DNA of 64,000 nt from Linnemannia schmuckeri. Lineage: Eukaryota > Mortierellomycota > Mortierellomycetes > Mortierellales > Mortierellaceae. Under the pieces are notes generated by a model, which saw only the letters and a list, made by a program, of their open reading frames with translations, did no database searches and had not been told where the DNA came from. Position 1 is the stretch's first letter. Each line of letters opens with the position of its first letter. Shown here piece after piece: positions 13,233 through 24,174 of this stretch. The stretch spans positions 806,001 to 870,000 of the forward strand of contig JANATG010000001.1 in the NCBI GenBank assembly GCA_029449235.1. Direction: 5' to 3'. A program made the position numbers and the translations under genes.

Positions 13233-14906
13233 TTACTCCATGGGAGTAGGACCCATAGCACGGCGGAGCTTGTTGTGCTGGATGAACAAGCTGCTCAAGA
13301 AGCCGAGACCCATGAAGGGAATACAGACAACGAAGGCAGAGCGGATGGCCTGCATGTAAGCTTCCAAAATCTGCTGCTCGAGGACAGATCCAAAGGTAGG
13401 AGCCAAGTACGAGTCAGCAATGACGTTAACAACATCGGGATGGGAAGCAATAATGGGAGTGAGGTGAGTCTTGACGCCGTTGTTGAAGACAGTTCCGGCA
13501 ATGGCAACACCCATGACCGATCCGACGGTACGGAAGAAGGTGGCGTTGGCGGTGGCGACGGCGATATCCCTGGTGGCGACCGAAGATTGGATGGCGAGCA
13601 TCAAGGTCTGCATGCAGAGACCGAGACCGAGACCGATGATCAACATGAAGCCGATTGGGGAGCCACGACCAGAGTCAACCTTGAGGAGGGTAAGGAGGCC
13701 GATACCGGTGGTGGAAAGGATGAATCCGACCCAGATGAAGGGACGGTACTGGCCCCACTTGGAGACCATGATACCAGATGAGATGGAGGTGATAAGAAGA
13801 CCACCGACCAAGGGGAGCATCTCGAGGCCCGCAGAGGTAGCAGACTCCTGGCGAACAATCTGGAAGTAGAGAGGCATGAAAAACATGACACCGAAAAAGC
13901 CCATACCTAAGAAGAAGGACGAAGCAAAGACGGCAACGTTGGTGCGGTTCTTGAAGAGGCGGAAGGGAATGATGGGCTCAGTGGCCTGCTTCCACTCGAT
14001 CAAGCAGAAGATGAAGAGAACAGCGAATCCAGCGCAGAAGAGTCCAATGACGATGGGCGAGTTCCATTCGTAGGTCGATCCACCCCAGTTGAGGGGCAAG
14101 AGAACAAGAACCAATCCAGCGACCAAGGTAATGGAGCCCAAAATGTCGATGCGCTTGACCTTCTCCTTGAAGGAGCCGGTTGCGTGGGGAAGGTGAAGCA
14201 ACTTGACGACGGCGACGATGGTCAAGGCACCGATGGGCAAGTTGATGAAGAAGGCCCAGCGCCACGAGGCGTGGTCGGTAAAGACACCACCGAGAAGAGG
14301 TCCAATGACGGAGGAGATACCAAAGACGGCACCGATGATACCCTGATACTTGCCACGGTCACGAAGCGAGACCAAATCGGTGATGATGATCATGACCATG
14401 GACATGATACCACCGGCACCAATACCAGAGAGACCGCGAGAGACAATCATCATGGTCATGTTCTGAGAGGCACCGCAAAGAGCCGAACCGATCAAGAAGA
14501 CAACAATGGCGAAGAGAAAGGTGGCCTTGCGACCAAAGATATCAGAGAAGCGCCCGTAGAGGGGCTGGAAGGCGGTGGAGGTGAGGAGGTAGGCAGTTCC
14601 GACCCATGGAACATCGTTTAAGGCTTTGAACTCGTTGGCGATCTTGGGGGTGCAGACAGAGACGATGGTTTGGTCAAGGGAGGAGAGGAAGACTCCGAGC
14701 ATAAGACCGACGAAGACGATAATGAGCTCCTTGAAGGGGAGGGTGACAACCTCCTTGTCGGCCAGCTGTGGTGGACCGGGGTCGAGCTGACCATGTGCCG
14801 AGGCTGTGTCGATGTTCTTTTCAGTGATATCAGTGGGAATAGCGAGAGTGGACTCGGAATGGACCGAAGGGATAGTGGTGACCGGCTGTTGTTCCTGGGC
14901 ACCCAT
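13233..14906 (-). CDS. DHA2-family MFS drug:H+ antiporter, copy 2 (intronless)
   Basis: Second member of the tandem DHA2 exporter array; 557 residues in one exon. Motifs: LGVFLSSLDQTIVSV in TM1, YGRFSDIFGRK (motif A), SSVIGPLLGG (motif C), then WRWAFFINLPIG. The start chosen is the ATG at 14906, MGAQEQQ, because it aligns with the hydrophilic N-termini of the neighbours; the frame stays open upstream only through a Thr-rich and pyrimidine-rich leader. The intron that copies 1 and 3 share at FQPL/YGR or VQPL/YGR is absent here while the coding sequence is continuous, which points to precise intron loss. Copy 1 and copy 2 share an HGQLDPGP segment before TM1. Confidence 0.9.
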   Translation of the reverse strand: MGAQEQQPVTTIPSVHSESTLAIPTDITEKNIDTASAHGQLDPGPPQLADKEVVTLPFKELIIVFVGLMLGVFLSSLDQTIVSVCTPKIANEFKALNDVPWVGTAYLLTSTAFQPLYGRFSDIFGRKATFLFAIVVFLIGSALCGASQNMTMMIVSRGLSGIGAGGIMSMVMIIITDLVSLRDRGKYQGIIGAVFGISSVIGPLLGGVFTDHASWRWAFFINLPIGALTIVAVVKLLHLPHATGSFKEKVKRIDILGSITLVAGLVLVLLPLNWGGSTYEWNSPIVIGLFCAGFAVLFIFCLIEWKQATEPIIPFRLFKNRTNVAVFASSFFLGMGFFGVMFFMPLYFQIVRQESATSAGLEMLPLVGGLLITSISSGIMVSKWGQYRPFIWVGFILSTTGIGLLTLLKVDSGRGSPIGFMLIIGLGLGLCMQTLMLAIQSSVATRDIAVATANATFFRTVGSVMGVAIAGTVFNNGVKTHLTPIIASHPDVVNVIADSYLAPTFGSVLEQQILEAYMQAIRSAFVVCIPFMGLGFLSSLFIQHNKLRRAMGPTPME

Positions 14907-17278
14907 TGTGGTGGTAGTAGTTGTTGTTGTGATTGTTTGATGTAGGGGTAGAGACAAGTTAAGTATAGAGAGAAAGAGAAACGTATGAATAAAAGGAAAG
15001 AAGACAAGTGAAGAGGAAGAAGTCGTTTGATGAAGATGAAGATTGAAGATGAGAATGAGGTAAGAAGAAAAAATGGTGGATATGGGGGTTGCTTTTATAT
15101 GAATTCTAGAACCTCCAATCCCAATCCCACAAAAACCACCAAATGGGGGCACTATTTCTCCGGTAAGAGAAATGGGAGTCCACCTGCACTCACTGTGCTC
15201 CATGCCTGTCATGTTTGCGGCACACTCATCTTTTCGCTCACTCACTCCTTCCTTCCCCATGCAAACAAAAATTTTCTTTGGACGTTGACTAAGCTGCACT
15301 CCTTTTTGATTCGCATCAGAGCTAGCATTTAATTTTAGAGGTCAGTGGGATTAGCAGTGAGCTCCAAAAAAGGCGACAATTGTGCAGCGCAAGAATTGTA
15401 TGGCCGACGCATTTCTTATTGCCTATCGTTAATAGACTTTTTCCCTTTTCTTCTCCCACAAATTATCACAAACGGCCAGAAGGGCATATTTCCACCACTG
15501 CTGGGTTTAGAAACAACCCACACTTGATGGAACATAATAGAAAAAAAAAAAAAAAAAAAAAAGAAAACTCAAAACCGGTTACTCCTGTCTGGCTAGCTGA
15601 TTGACAGCCAGACGTGCACGAATGAAGGGAGGCTTACTGGAAAAATATGAAGGGATTCTCATTCCCTTTTGTCAAGGCCAGAGACATACGGTTTTCTTTC
15701 AACCATTGGTCTAGACCGCAACCAGACACGTATACACGTTAAACTTTCACGAAAGCCATTCTTCCTATCAACCTTCTCTTTGATGATGTTCATCGACAAA
15801 ATAACGACACCCATTTCCTTTGTGTGTCTTGAAGTTTGTGCCCATTTTTCTTCATATACGACCTCAGAATGTGCACATTCTGGTTACGATCATGATCTGG
15901 GTGTTAGCCGAGGGATAAATGTGGGTCAAGGTAAGTCCATGTCCATCGATGAACAAGAAATTGCTCCATAGATCCATCTTCCGTTCTTTCCGCAAAGTTT
16001 TACTGCGGACTGCATAACAAAGCAAAAGTAATCCAAATAAAGGAAATAAACCCTGTAACAGTAAAAAGATAAAGCAAAATAAGCTACTCAAGAGGAAGGT
16101 AGATGACGCACCCCCCACTTTGCTTGTGCGCAAGCAAGCAAGCATCAACGGTATACAAAAAAATAAACAATCAAACAGGAAAGAAAGGGCCGAAGATTCA
16201 TTTCGAAACCTCTCTTCTCGTGCTCATCCCAGCTCATTTTCGTCCAGGGAAAGAAAATTTTTGTTCGGAATATTATCTTACGCGGATTACGCCTCAAAAA
16301 CATTTTGCCGTGACGAATCACAATTCACGGAAGCCGGGGTTCCGGCCAGATATTCCATTAAGCGGTTCTTTCTGTTAGTTCGTTCCACACTCATTTAGGT
16401 CGTGAACTCAGTCAATACTCCAAAAAGGAGAAAAAAAATAGCGAGTAGCTGTGGTTATTGCTCGAATGAAAAGGAGACGAGAGCAAAGGACATATCGAAC
16501 ACACGCTCTCTGTAACAAAAAGGATGAACAGAACTGCCTGACTAACAGCCTGCCAAGGAACACATTGCATTTCATCCCTCTCTTTTCTTCGGACCCCAAT
16601 GAATCCATTGGTCTGAACAAGAGGAGGACGCAAGTAAAAAAAAATCAAGAAACCTTCATTGCTTGCCATGAATGGAAATTTTCGATTGCGTCTGTTTTTT
16701 ATTTATATATGGACACACAGCGGATGGAGGGGAAGAAGCATGAGAGCGTCATCGCAGCAAATTCTGCGATTGTTTGTTTTGTGTGCGTTGTCGGATTTAT
16801 GACCATTCTTAGTGATGAGTTGAAAATGCGGCCGGGCCATGTCACCCGTTCCTTCCATGGATGCAAGGTTCATCCTGACGATTTTCAGGGGAATTTGTCA
16901 CTGGTGGACAGTGGCAATTGTGAATTCCTGCTATGGCAGAATTGCGTCGTGAGTGGAGAATGGACTAGAGGGAGGAAGAGGGATCGAACTCTCCAGATGA
17001 GCGCAGTTTCTACTGTCTAACCCATGCAAATCAGCGCCTGTCATTTTTTTTCTTTCCTTTCCTATGAACCAGACCCTCCATGCCTATGCTTACCGCGTTT
17101 TGAACGCTATAGCAAAAAAAAAGTAATCCATGCTTGACTTTACTCGTGTTGAGCCGAGTACTATATTTCAAGCGACAACCACATGCTCACCATTCATAAG
17201 GGGAATGAATAAAAGTGTTTATTTTTGAAATAATATAAGATCTGCTCAGGTACATTCATGTATAGGGGCGCCATGCAT
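14907..17278. other. Spacer between transporter copies 2 and 3
   Basis: About 2.4 kb without a supportable gene. Near 15000-15110 it is the leader of copy 2. A run of about 21 A lies near 15541-15562. Near 16975-17030 a short stretch resembles the T-arm of a tRNA on the minus strand but no complete cloverleaf forms. Confidence 0.5.
17218..17223 (-). terminator. Poly(A) signal of transporter copy 3
   Basis: AATAAA on the minus strand, about 56 bases after the stop codon. Confidence 0.5.
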
Positions 17279-19218
17279 TTATTTCAACGTGGGAGGGCCA
17301 CCATTGGTAGCACCTCCTGGACCACCAGCTGCACCTCCTGCACCCCCTGGACCACCGGGACCGCCAGGAGGACCACCAGGACGACGCAACTTGTGGTGCT
17401 CAATAAACAAGCTGCACAAGAACCCAACACCCACCAGGGGGGCCGAGACCGTAAAAGCCGACCGAAGAGCCTCCATATACGCCTCCAAGATCTGACGCTC
17501 AAGGACAGAACCAAACGAGGGGGCCAAATAAGAGTTTTGGATTACTGCCGCGACCTCAGAGTGGATCGCAATAATGGGTCCCAGATGCTTATGGACCCCA
17601 TTGTTGAAGACGGTTCCAATAATGGCCACGCCCATCACCGAGCCGACAGTTCGGAAGAATGTCGTGTTGGCGGTGGCGACGGCAATGTCCTTCATAGGGA
17701 CTGCGGATTGGATTGCGACCATCAAGGTCTGCATGCAGAGACCGAGACCGAGACCGATGATCAACATGAAGCCGATCTGGGAGCCCCGGTTGGAGTCGAC
17801 CTGGAGAAGGGTCAGAAGGCCGATGCCCGTGGTGGCGAGGACGAATCCGACCCAGATAAAGGGACGGTACTGGCCCCATTTGGAGATCATATTTCCGGAC
17901 GAGATGGAAGTGGTCATCATGCCGGCAACAAGGGGGAGCATTTCGAGACCGGCGATAGTTGCAGATTCTTGACGGACGATCTGGAAGTACAAGGGCATGA
18001 AGAACATGATACCAAGGAAGCCTGTACCCAAGAAGAAGGACGAGGTAAAGACGGCGACATTGGTGCGGTTCTTGAAGAGACGGAAGGGTATGATAGGTTC
18101 TGCAGCCTGCTTCCATTCAATCATGCAAAACACTAAAAGAACTGCAAAACCTCCACAGAAGAGGCCAATGATCAGACTCGAATTCCAGGGGTGTGTCGAC
18201 CCGCCCCAGTTCAGGGCCAAAAGGACAAGGGTCAAACCAATGACCAGAGTAATCGCGCCCAGGGCATCGATACGCTTAACCTTCTCCTTGAACGAGCCCT
18301 TAACATGGGGCAAGTGCAGCAACTTGACAATAACGGCAAGGGTGATAATTCCAATGGGTAAATTGATGAAGAACGCCCAACGCCAGGTGGCGTGGTCGGA
18401 AAAGACGCCGCCGAGCAAAGGACCGATCACCGAAGAAACCGCAAAGACGCCACCAAACAGACCCTGGTACTTGCCACGGTCGCGCAGCGAGACCAGGCCT
18501 GCAACAATAATCATGGCGGTCGACATGATACCCCCGGCACCGATACCAGAGAGGCCGCGAGAGATGATCAGCATGGTCATATTCTGGGAGGCACCACAAA
18601 GAGCAGAGCCGATCAGGAAGACGACGATCGCGAAGAGGTAGGTAGTCTTGCGGCCGAAGATGTCTGAGAACCGGCCGTAGCTACAAAAAGCATATTTATA
18701 TATTTGGATGAATGGGGGTGTTGGTAGTGGGCTAACTTTTTTTTGTTTATGTTTTTCCAGAAGTGCTTTTCGGCTAAATTACATCAGCTCGTACAATAAA
18801 ACAACAAAAAAAGACTTTTTGGAACTTACAGAGGCTGGACAGTAGTGGATGTCAAGAGGTAAGCAGTACCAACCCAAGGGATCTCGCCCAGAGAATTAAA
18901 ATCATTCGCGATCTTGGTGGTGCAGACTGCAACGATGGTCTGATCAAGAGAGGAGAGGAGGAGACCCAACATGAGGCCAATCAGGACGACGATGAGTTCC
19001 TTGAAGGGCGGTGTCACCACTCCGTTATCGCCCCCCATTTGCGGTGGTAGTGATTGGCCAGGACCTGGTGTTGCTCCTGGTGCTTCGATATTGCTTTTGG
19101 AGCTTGGAGGAAGTGATTGTAGCGGTGATGATGGGGTATCGAGGGTGGTCTTTTCGGGTACATCGAGGATGGTGATGACTGAGTCTGAAGGAGTTGTGAA
19201 TGACGCGGGCTTATCCAT
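17279..19218 (-). CDS. DHA2-family MFS drug:H+ antiporter, copy 3 with Gly/Pro tail
   Basis: Third member of the exporter array. Two exons, 19218-18830 and 18680-17279, give 596 residues. TM1 has LGLLLSSLDQTIVAV; motif A reads YGRFSDIFGRK; motif C is SSVIGPLLGG, then WRWAFFINLPIG. The intron has the same place and phase 2 as in copy 1. The body is closer to copy 2 (shared VDSNRGSQIGFML/VDSGRGSPIGFML region and SYLAP.FGSVLE). The C-terminus is extended past the usual HKLRR end by about 30 residues of Gly-Gly-Pro/Ala repeats, seen in neither sister. The start is the first ATG of the frame after the leader, MDKPASF. Substrate unknown. Confidence 0.88.
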
Positions 19219-21074
19219 TTTTGTGTTATGCGCGAAACAAGGAAAGCCAGCGCGCTTAAAAAAAAAAGTATGAAAGGCAAGGGGGAAGGAGTTTGAAGGG
19301 TGTGTGTTGCGTATATGTGAAGAAAGGAACAAAGAGGAAGAAGAATGCGAGGGGAGGACAATGGTGCTGATAGGACAAAGGATCGTGAATGAGAGCTGTT
19401 TGTAGAACTGGGAGTTGAAAGCTGCGAAAAAAATGATAGTGATGATGCCAACGAAATGTGGCAAAAGGGGGGTCCTTCTTATACTCCTTTTCCTCCGTTC
19501 CACAGCAGCCAGGGTACTCAGTCCACCTTTGTCTTTGTTGCCCTTCTTCATGTTTTTCCATGGCACGACAATGGCTTCACTCCGCACTCGCATTATGTGC
19601 AGTCGAGCTATTGCCCACTGAAATAAAAAAGGCGGTTTAATACACTTACACAGACGAAAAAGGGAAAACAGTGTGAAGGAGCCCCCTTGACTCCTTGCCA
19701 AGGCAACAGATAACTAAACAGCAATAACAGCAACAGCATGATTTTCTTCCAGTGCTTGCTCGCACCCATTTTTCACCTTTCCCCATCTTCTCCCAATTGA
19801 CCAATTGGCAGACAGGCTGACGAGTGGCATGCAAGCAAAAATAAGCATTTGTATCATAAAGCCTATCTGTTGTGTCAAAGGGCAGCATTTCACGAAAAAG
19901 GAAATTTTTGGACTCGCTTCTTTTTTCATTTTCTCCTAGATCGATGTATCTACTGGGTCCACTCGTCTGCGCTCCTGATGCTAATATGGGAATTATTCTC
20001 GGTTTGTCCAAGTGGACAAAAACCTCGTAGCGTGGCCGGTATAGATGGAGAAGGGGATAATAACGTCAGCCCACTAATATTCCGCTCGTCGTTCCTCCGG
20101 TTCACAGATTACTTCCTTTTATAAAAAAAAATAAGGATACCCTAGAAAAAGAAACAGCCTAGGAGGGACAACCGCGTCGACTACACAGACACAGAACGAA
20201 AATGGCGTTCCTTTTCAACTCTCCACAGAACCTCTTTCCTGACACCGCCGAACCTAACTGAGCACAACAACTTGCTCTCGTCCTCCCATTCCTTCTTTGA
20301 ACAACTGCACAATTTCATGAATAAAATCTGGTAGTTTTATAGTGATGGACTAGGACACTGGGAAGGAGTTATTACTTGGGCGGGTGGGTTGCGTACACCT
20401 TTTTGCCCCGTGCCCCAAGTTGCTATGGCCTCCACTATGAAGCCGAAATCTTCTGGAAGATTTTGTCTTGGCAAACAAGCATGCGTCAGCCTTGGATATG
20501 ACGAAAAAGATGGCGAAGCTCGGACCTACAATCGGCGGGCTATGGGCTATGGACGAGCTTGCCGAAGGTGCATACGGACCAATGGGATCTTGACTATAGA
20601 AGGGAGGATCCATGTTTTTTTTTCTTGTGTTCAGAGAGGGACAAGTTAAGCAGTCATTCACGACGCTTTTTATTCTTGTTCCTTGGTAAACAAAGAAAAC
20701 GAAAAAAAAAAAAAATACATGTTTAGTCGACCCGCTTTGGTCAAGAGCAAAGCACTGGAGCCTTTGATATTATTAATAAATCAACCGAAGTAACAATGCA
20801 CACTAAATCAATGAGATATATTTCAGAGGCGCACTCCAGTCACGAATAAACAAAGCACATAAGAGCCTCCGAATCAATATATTTTATAAAGGTCATTGAC
20901 TTAAAGCCAAAATAATTCATTCTTTTTATTTAGGGTACAAAGCTTGATCAAATTGCTTCTACTAACGCCTGCAACAACGGCGGCAAAAAAAAAAAAAAAG
21001 ACGTGGCATTCTTATTGAAGGCTGTAACAAAACAAAGATGGATGTTTTTATATCGTAGTACGGTGCTAGACAGT
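19219..21074. other. Intergenic region upstream of transporter copy 3
   Basis: About 1.86 kb. The part to about 19500 is the pyrimidine-rich leader of copy 3. The rest is A/T-rich. A 103-codon minus frame at 20350-20661 has no recognisable domain and is not called. The end near 21000 is the 3' flank of the dehydrogenase gene and holds a run of about 14 A. Confidence 0.5.
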
Positions 21075-23294
21075 TTAAATGGCCATGTTGATGTACTTGT
21101 ACTGGGTGTACTCATCCAGACCCTGGCGAGCTCCCTCACGACCGATTCCTGACTCCTTGACCTAGACGCGTAGACATTATTGCGGAGATAAAAAATTAGC
21201 TTTTTGATCCCTGCACCTAAAATTAATTTCATCTTGAAATATCATCAACTGCCAAAAAAAGAACGAGACTTACGCCACCAAAAGGTGCCACTTCTGAGGA
21301 AATGGCTCCAGTATTCACACCGACCATGCCCACCTGCAAGTTCTCAGCAACTCTCCAACACCTCGACACGTCCTTGCTGAAAAAATATCCTGCAAGTCCG
21401 ACTCGAGTGTTGTTCGCGTATTCCAGAACCTCCTCCTCAGTGTCAAAGCTGAAGATACCCGCAATAGGGCCGAACGTCTCCTCGTTTGCAATCCGCATGT
21501 TATTGTTCATGTCGGTCAGGACTGTTGGCGGATAAAAGTATCCGTGCGTATTTTCGCTCTCCTTGCCTCCTGTCAACAGTTTGGCTCCATGATCGAGAGC
21601 GTCATGGACATGGGAGCGGACCTTCTCCACTGATGTCTTGTTGATCAGTGGTCCATGAGTCGTGTCGTCTTCCATTCCTGATCCGACGCGGAACTTTTCA
21701 ACCTTCTCCCGCAAGCGCTCACCAAACACATCCTTGATCGACGAGTGCACATAGAATCGGTTCACACAGATGCAAGTCTGACCACTTGATCGGAACTTGG
21801 TCGTCACAGCAGCTATTGCCATCGAGCAAAATACGTGTTAATGGAGAATTGATTATCGGCATCTCTCAAGGAAAAAAGGCATGAGACAATATGTCATGCT
21901 TCCACGCACCATCAACAGCCTTGTCGATGTCAGCATCTTCAAAAACAATAAATGGGGCATTGCCTCCCAGCTCAAGCGAGACTTTCTTGACAGTGTCAGC
22001 GCTATGCTTCAGCAACATTTTTCCGACGGCTGTAGATCCTGTGAATGATATTCCTGAAATATCTTGACTTTCGCAGAGGTGCTTTCCAATGGCTTTGGTG
22101 TCGTGGTGTGCTGTCACGAGTCCGATGACACCCTTTGGAACTCCAGCTCGCTTCCCAAGTTCGTAGAGTGCAACGGCTGAGATGGGTGTCTCCGAAGCAG
22201 GCTTGGCCACCACAGTGCATCCAACAGCCAGGGCTGCCCCCAGCTTGCGCGTGATCATGGCACTGGGAAAGTCTAATACAGATCAAACAGGAAACGCAAA
22301 CAGTCAACTTTAAGCTCCCGTGACGACAATGATTAATGAAAGCTTAAACGAAGTTCAAAGAAAGACGTACTCCAGGGTGTGATAATGCCGACAACTCCGA
22401 GAGGCTGGCGGATAGTAATCATTCTTTGCTCTCGATTAGGGCTGGGGATCACCTCTCCGTAGAGTCGCTTGGCTTCCTCAGCGAACCATTCAAAGAAGCT
22501 CGCACTAAACAGGTTATCGAAATATCTCATGAGAGTCTACTCATATGTTCCCATAGAGCGCGTCCGACGGTATAAATAACACGCTTACCCGTAGCGGACT
22601 TCGCCCAGTGCTTCGGCCAATGGCTTGCCGTTCTCCCAGGTAATGATCTTGGCCAGGTCTTGCTCGTTCTCCAAAATCAAATTGTACCAGTCGCGCAGGA
22701 TAGTGCTTCGCTCCTTTTCATTTGCAAAAGAGTGAGACCTATTAGTGCATGACGTCAAGCAGCGATCACTTCCTGTATGGGAATGAGATCATCTCTTGTA
22801 AGGGAGTGACCTGTTGTTTACCTTGGCGGTTTTCTTGCTCCATGATGGGAATGCTTTCTTGGCAGCTTGGATAGCCATTTCAGTCTCTTTGATTCCCATG
22901 TCAGGGAAACTAGCAATCTCAGTACCCTTTGCGGGGTCTTGGTAGATGTTCAACGCGGGCTCTAATGTTACTAATTGTGCTTGACATCAGGTAACCTTTC
23001 GCAAAAAAGAAAACGAGAGTTACCATAAACGGGAAAGTGTTTTCCAGAGTCGGCGGTGGAGATAAATTCATTATCAATAAAACCGGCAGCGGTGATCAAG
23101 GTAGGGTCGTTCAGTTGGCTCTTGAGGTGGGCGAGAGAGTTAGCTGCCGAGGAGAGGGAGCGAGCGTTTTGAGCGGAAGAAGAGAGCTGTGAGGCGCGTG
23201 GGAAGTTGGATTGCGCGGCCTGGGAGGTTCTTCCGGTAGCGAGGGAAGCTGCAGTGGAGTTGAGTCCCTTAGTGAGCAGTCCTGGTCGCAGCAT
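21075..23294 (-). CDS. Succinate-semialdehyde dehydrogenase, mitochondrial
   Basis: Oxidises succinate semialdehyde to succinate with NAD(P)+, the last step of the GABA shunt. Seven exons: 23294-23024, 22961-22822, 22713-22589, 22504-22371, 22272-21910, 21812-21274 and 21161-21075; 552 residues. The first 70 residues are rich in Ser, Ala and Arg and lack acid residues, a mitochondrial presequence. Family motifs: GIITPWNFP (split by intron 4), GISFTGSTAVGK for cofactor binding, VSLELGG with the general-base Glu, SGQTC with the catalytic Cys, EETFGPI, and the SSADH-specific SSEVAPFGGVKESGIGREG across the last intron. The start MLRPGLL is the ATG that begins the presequence. It diverges from the CreC-like gene over 880 bp. 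Confidence 0.93.
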
Positions 23295-24174
23295 ATGGAA
23301 TTTGTTGTGGTGGGATAAAAAAGGTAGGGGTGAGTGTGGGGTGAAAAAAGTGAGAGTGAGCGTGGGATGAAAAAGTGTGGAATGGAGGAAGAAAAAGAAT
23401 GAGAAAAAAAGAGAAGAGTGAAACGCGAAGAAAATCTTTATCATAGGCAAGATTGACGTATTCGGTCCGTGGCCCGAGAGGGCGAAGAAATTGGCAGTCC
23501 CACGATCAATGCCGCTGTGGATTTGCAGACAGGGCAGAATTGATAAGCCCTTTAATTAAAGGAAAGAGAATAGGTAGAATCTCTATCTGTAGGGGGCATG
23601 CGGGCGTATGCGGGCAGAGAGTGGGGCAGACGAGCATTAGATTGCCCAGGCAGGCAGTCAGACAGTCAGGCACTCCTCCAGTCAGTCCAATGGTCGAGAC
23701 TAAAAAGTCGAAGGATATTTCATTTCAAGGTGTATCCAGATGGAAAATGAGGTCGAAAACAAGGTTCAATGTATGGGACTTGCTTCCTGCCTGGCCCTCG
23801 TCTTCCACTTCTCGACCTTCCTTCCCCACGGTACGCCCCCCGCCCAGCCTCAATTCATTCAACAGTGTCAGTCCACTTTTTACCACTATTTATTTTTCTT
23901 TTCTGGCTGCCTTTCTCTGTTCGCTCTCTCCACTCCCACCCTCATTCTTTTATTCCTCCTTTGCCTTCCCTTCGCCATCCATCGTCCTCAGTCAATCTCA
24001 TCCCTACCCTTCTTCTTCTCTTCTCTTTCCCTGACCCTCTCTTTTGTTCATCGCTTTCACCCTCTACTCTCCTCTCTTGCTTGGCCATTCATTCATCTCT
24101 TCCTTCCTTACTTTTTACAACATTCCATTTACATTTCAACTCAGAGCTTCACACTGTCAACACCCCTTTTTTGA
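23295..24174. promoter_or_regulatory. Divergent intergenic region SSADH / CreC-like
   Basis: 880 bp between divergent starts. The right half (about 23800-24170) is strongly C/T-rich on the plus strand, the typical leader here. Short GGCAGKCAGNCAG-like repeats lie near 23645-23680. No individual regulator site is claimed. Confidence 0.5.

Noticed and set aside
13907..15299. Longer N-terminus for transporter 2 from an upstream start at 15299
   Set aside because: The extra 131 residues translate a pyrimidine-rich leader and a Thr repeat and have no counterpart in the sister proteins; the ATG at 14906 was used.
16975..17035. tRNA-like sequence on the minus strand (GAGTTCGATCCCTC)
   Set aside because: The T-loop resembles a B box, but the T stem has mismatches with a 7-base loop, no anticodon stem or matching acceptor stem forms, and no A box was found.
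20350..20661. 103-codon minus frame (contains MDPPFYSQDPIGPYAP)
   Set aside because: No domain, no clear leader or splice support; may be chance. It would be reconsidered with transcript evidence.
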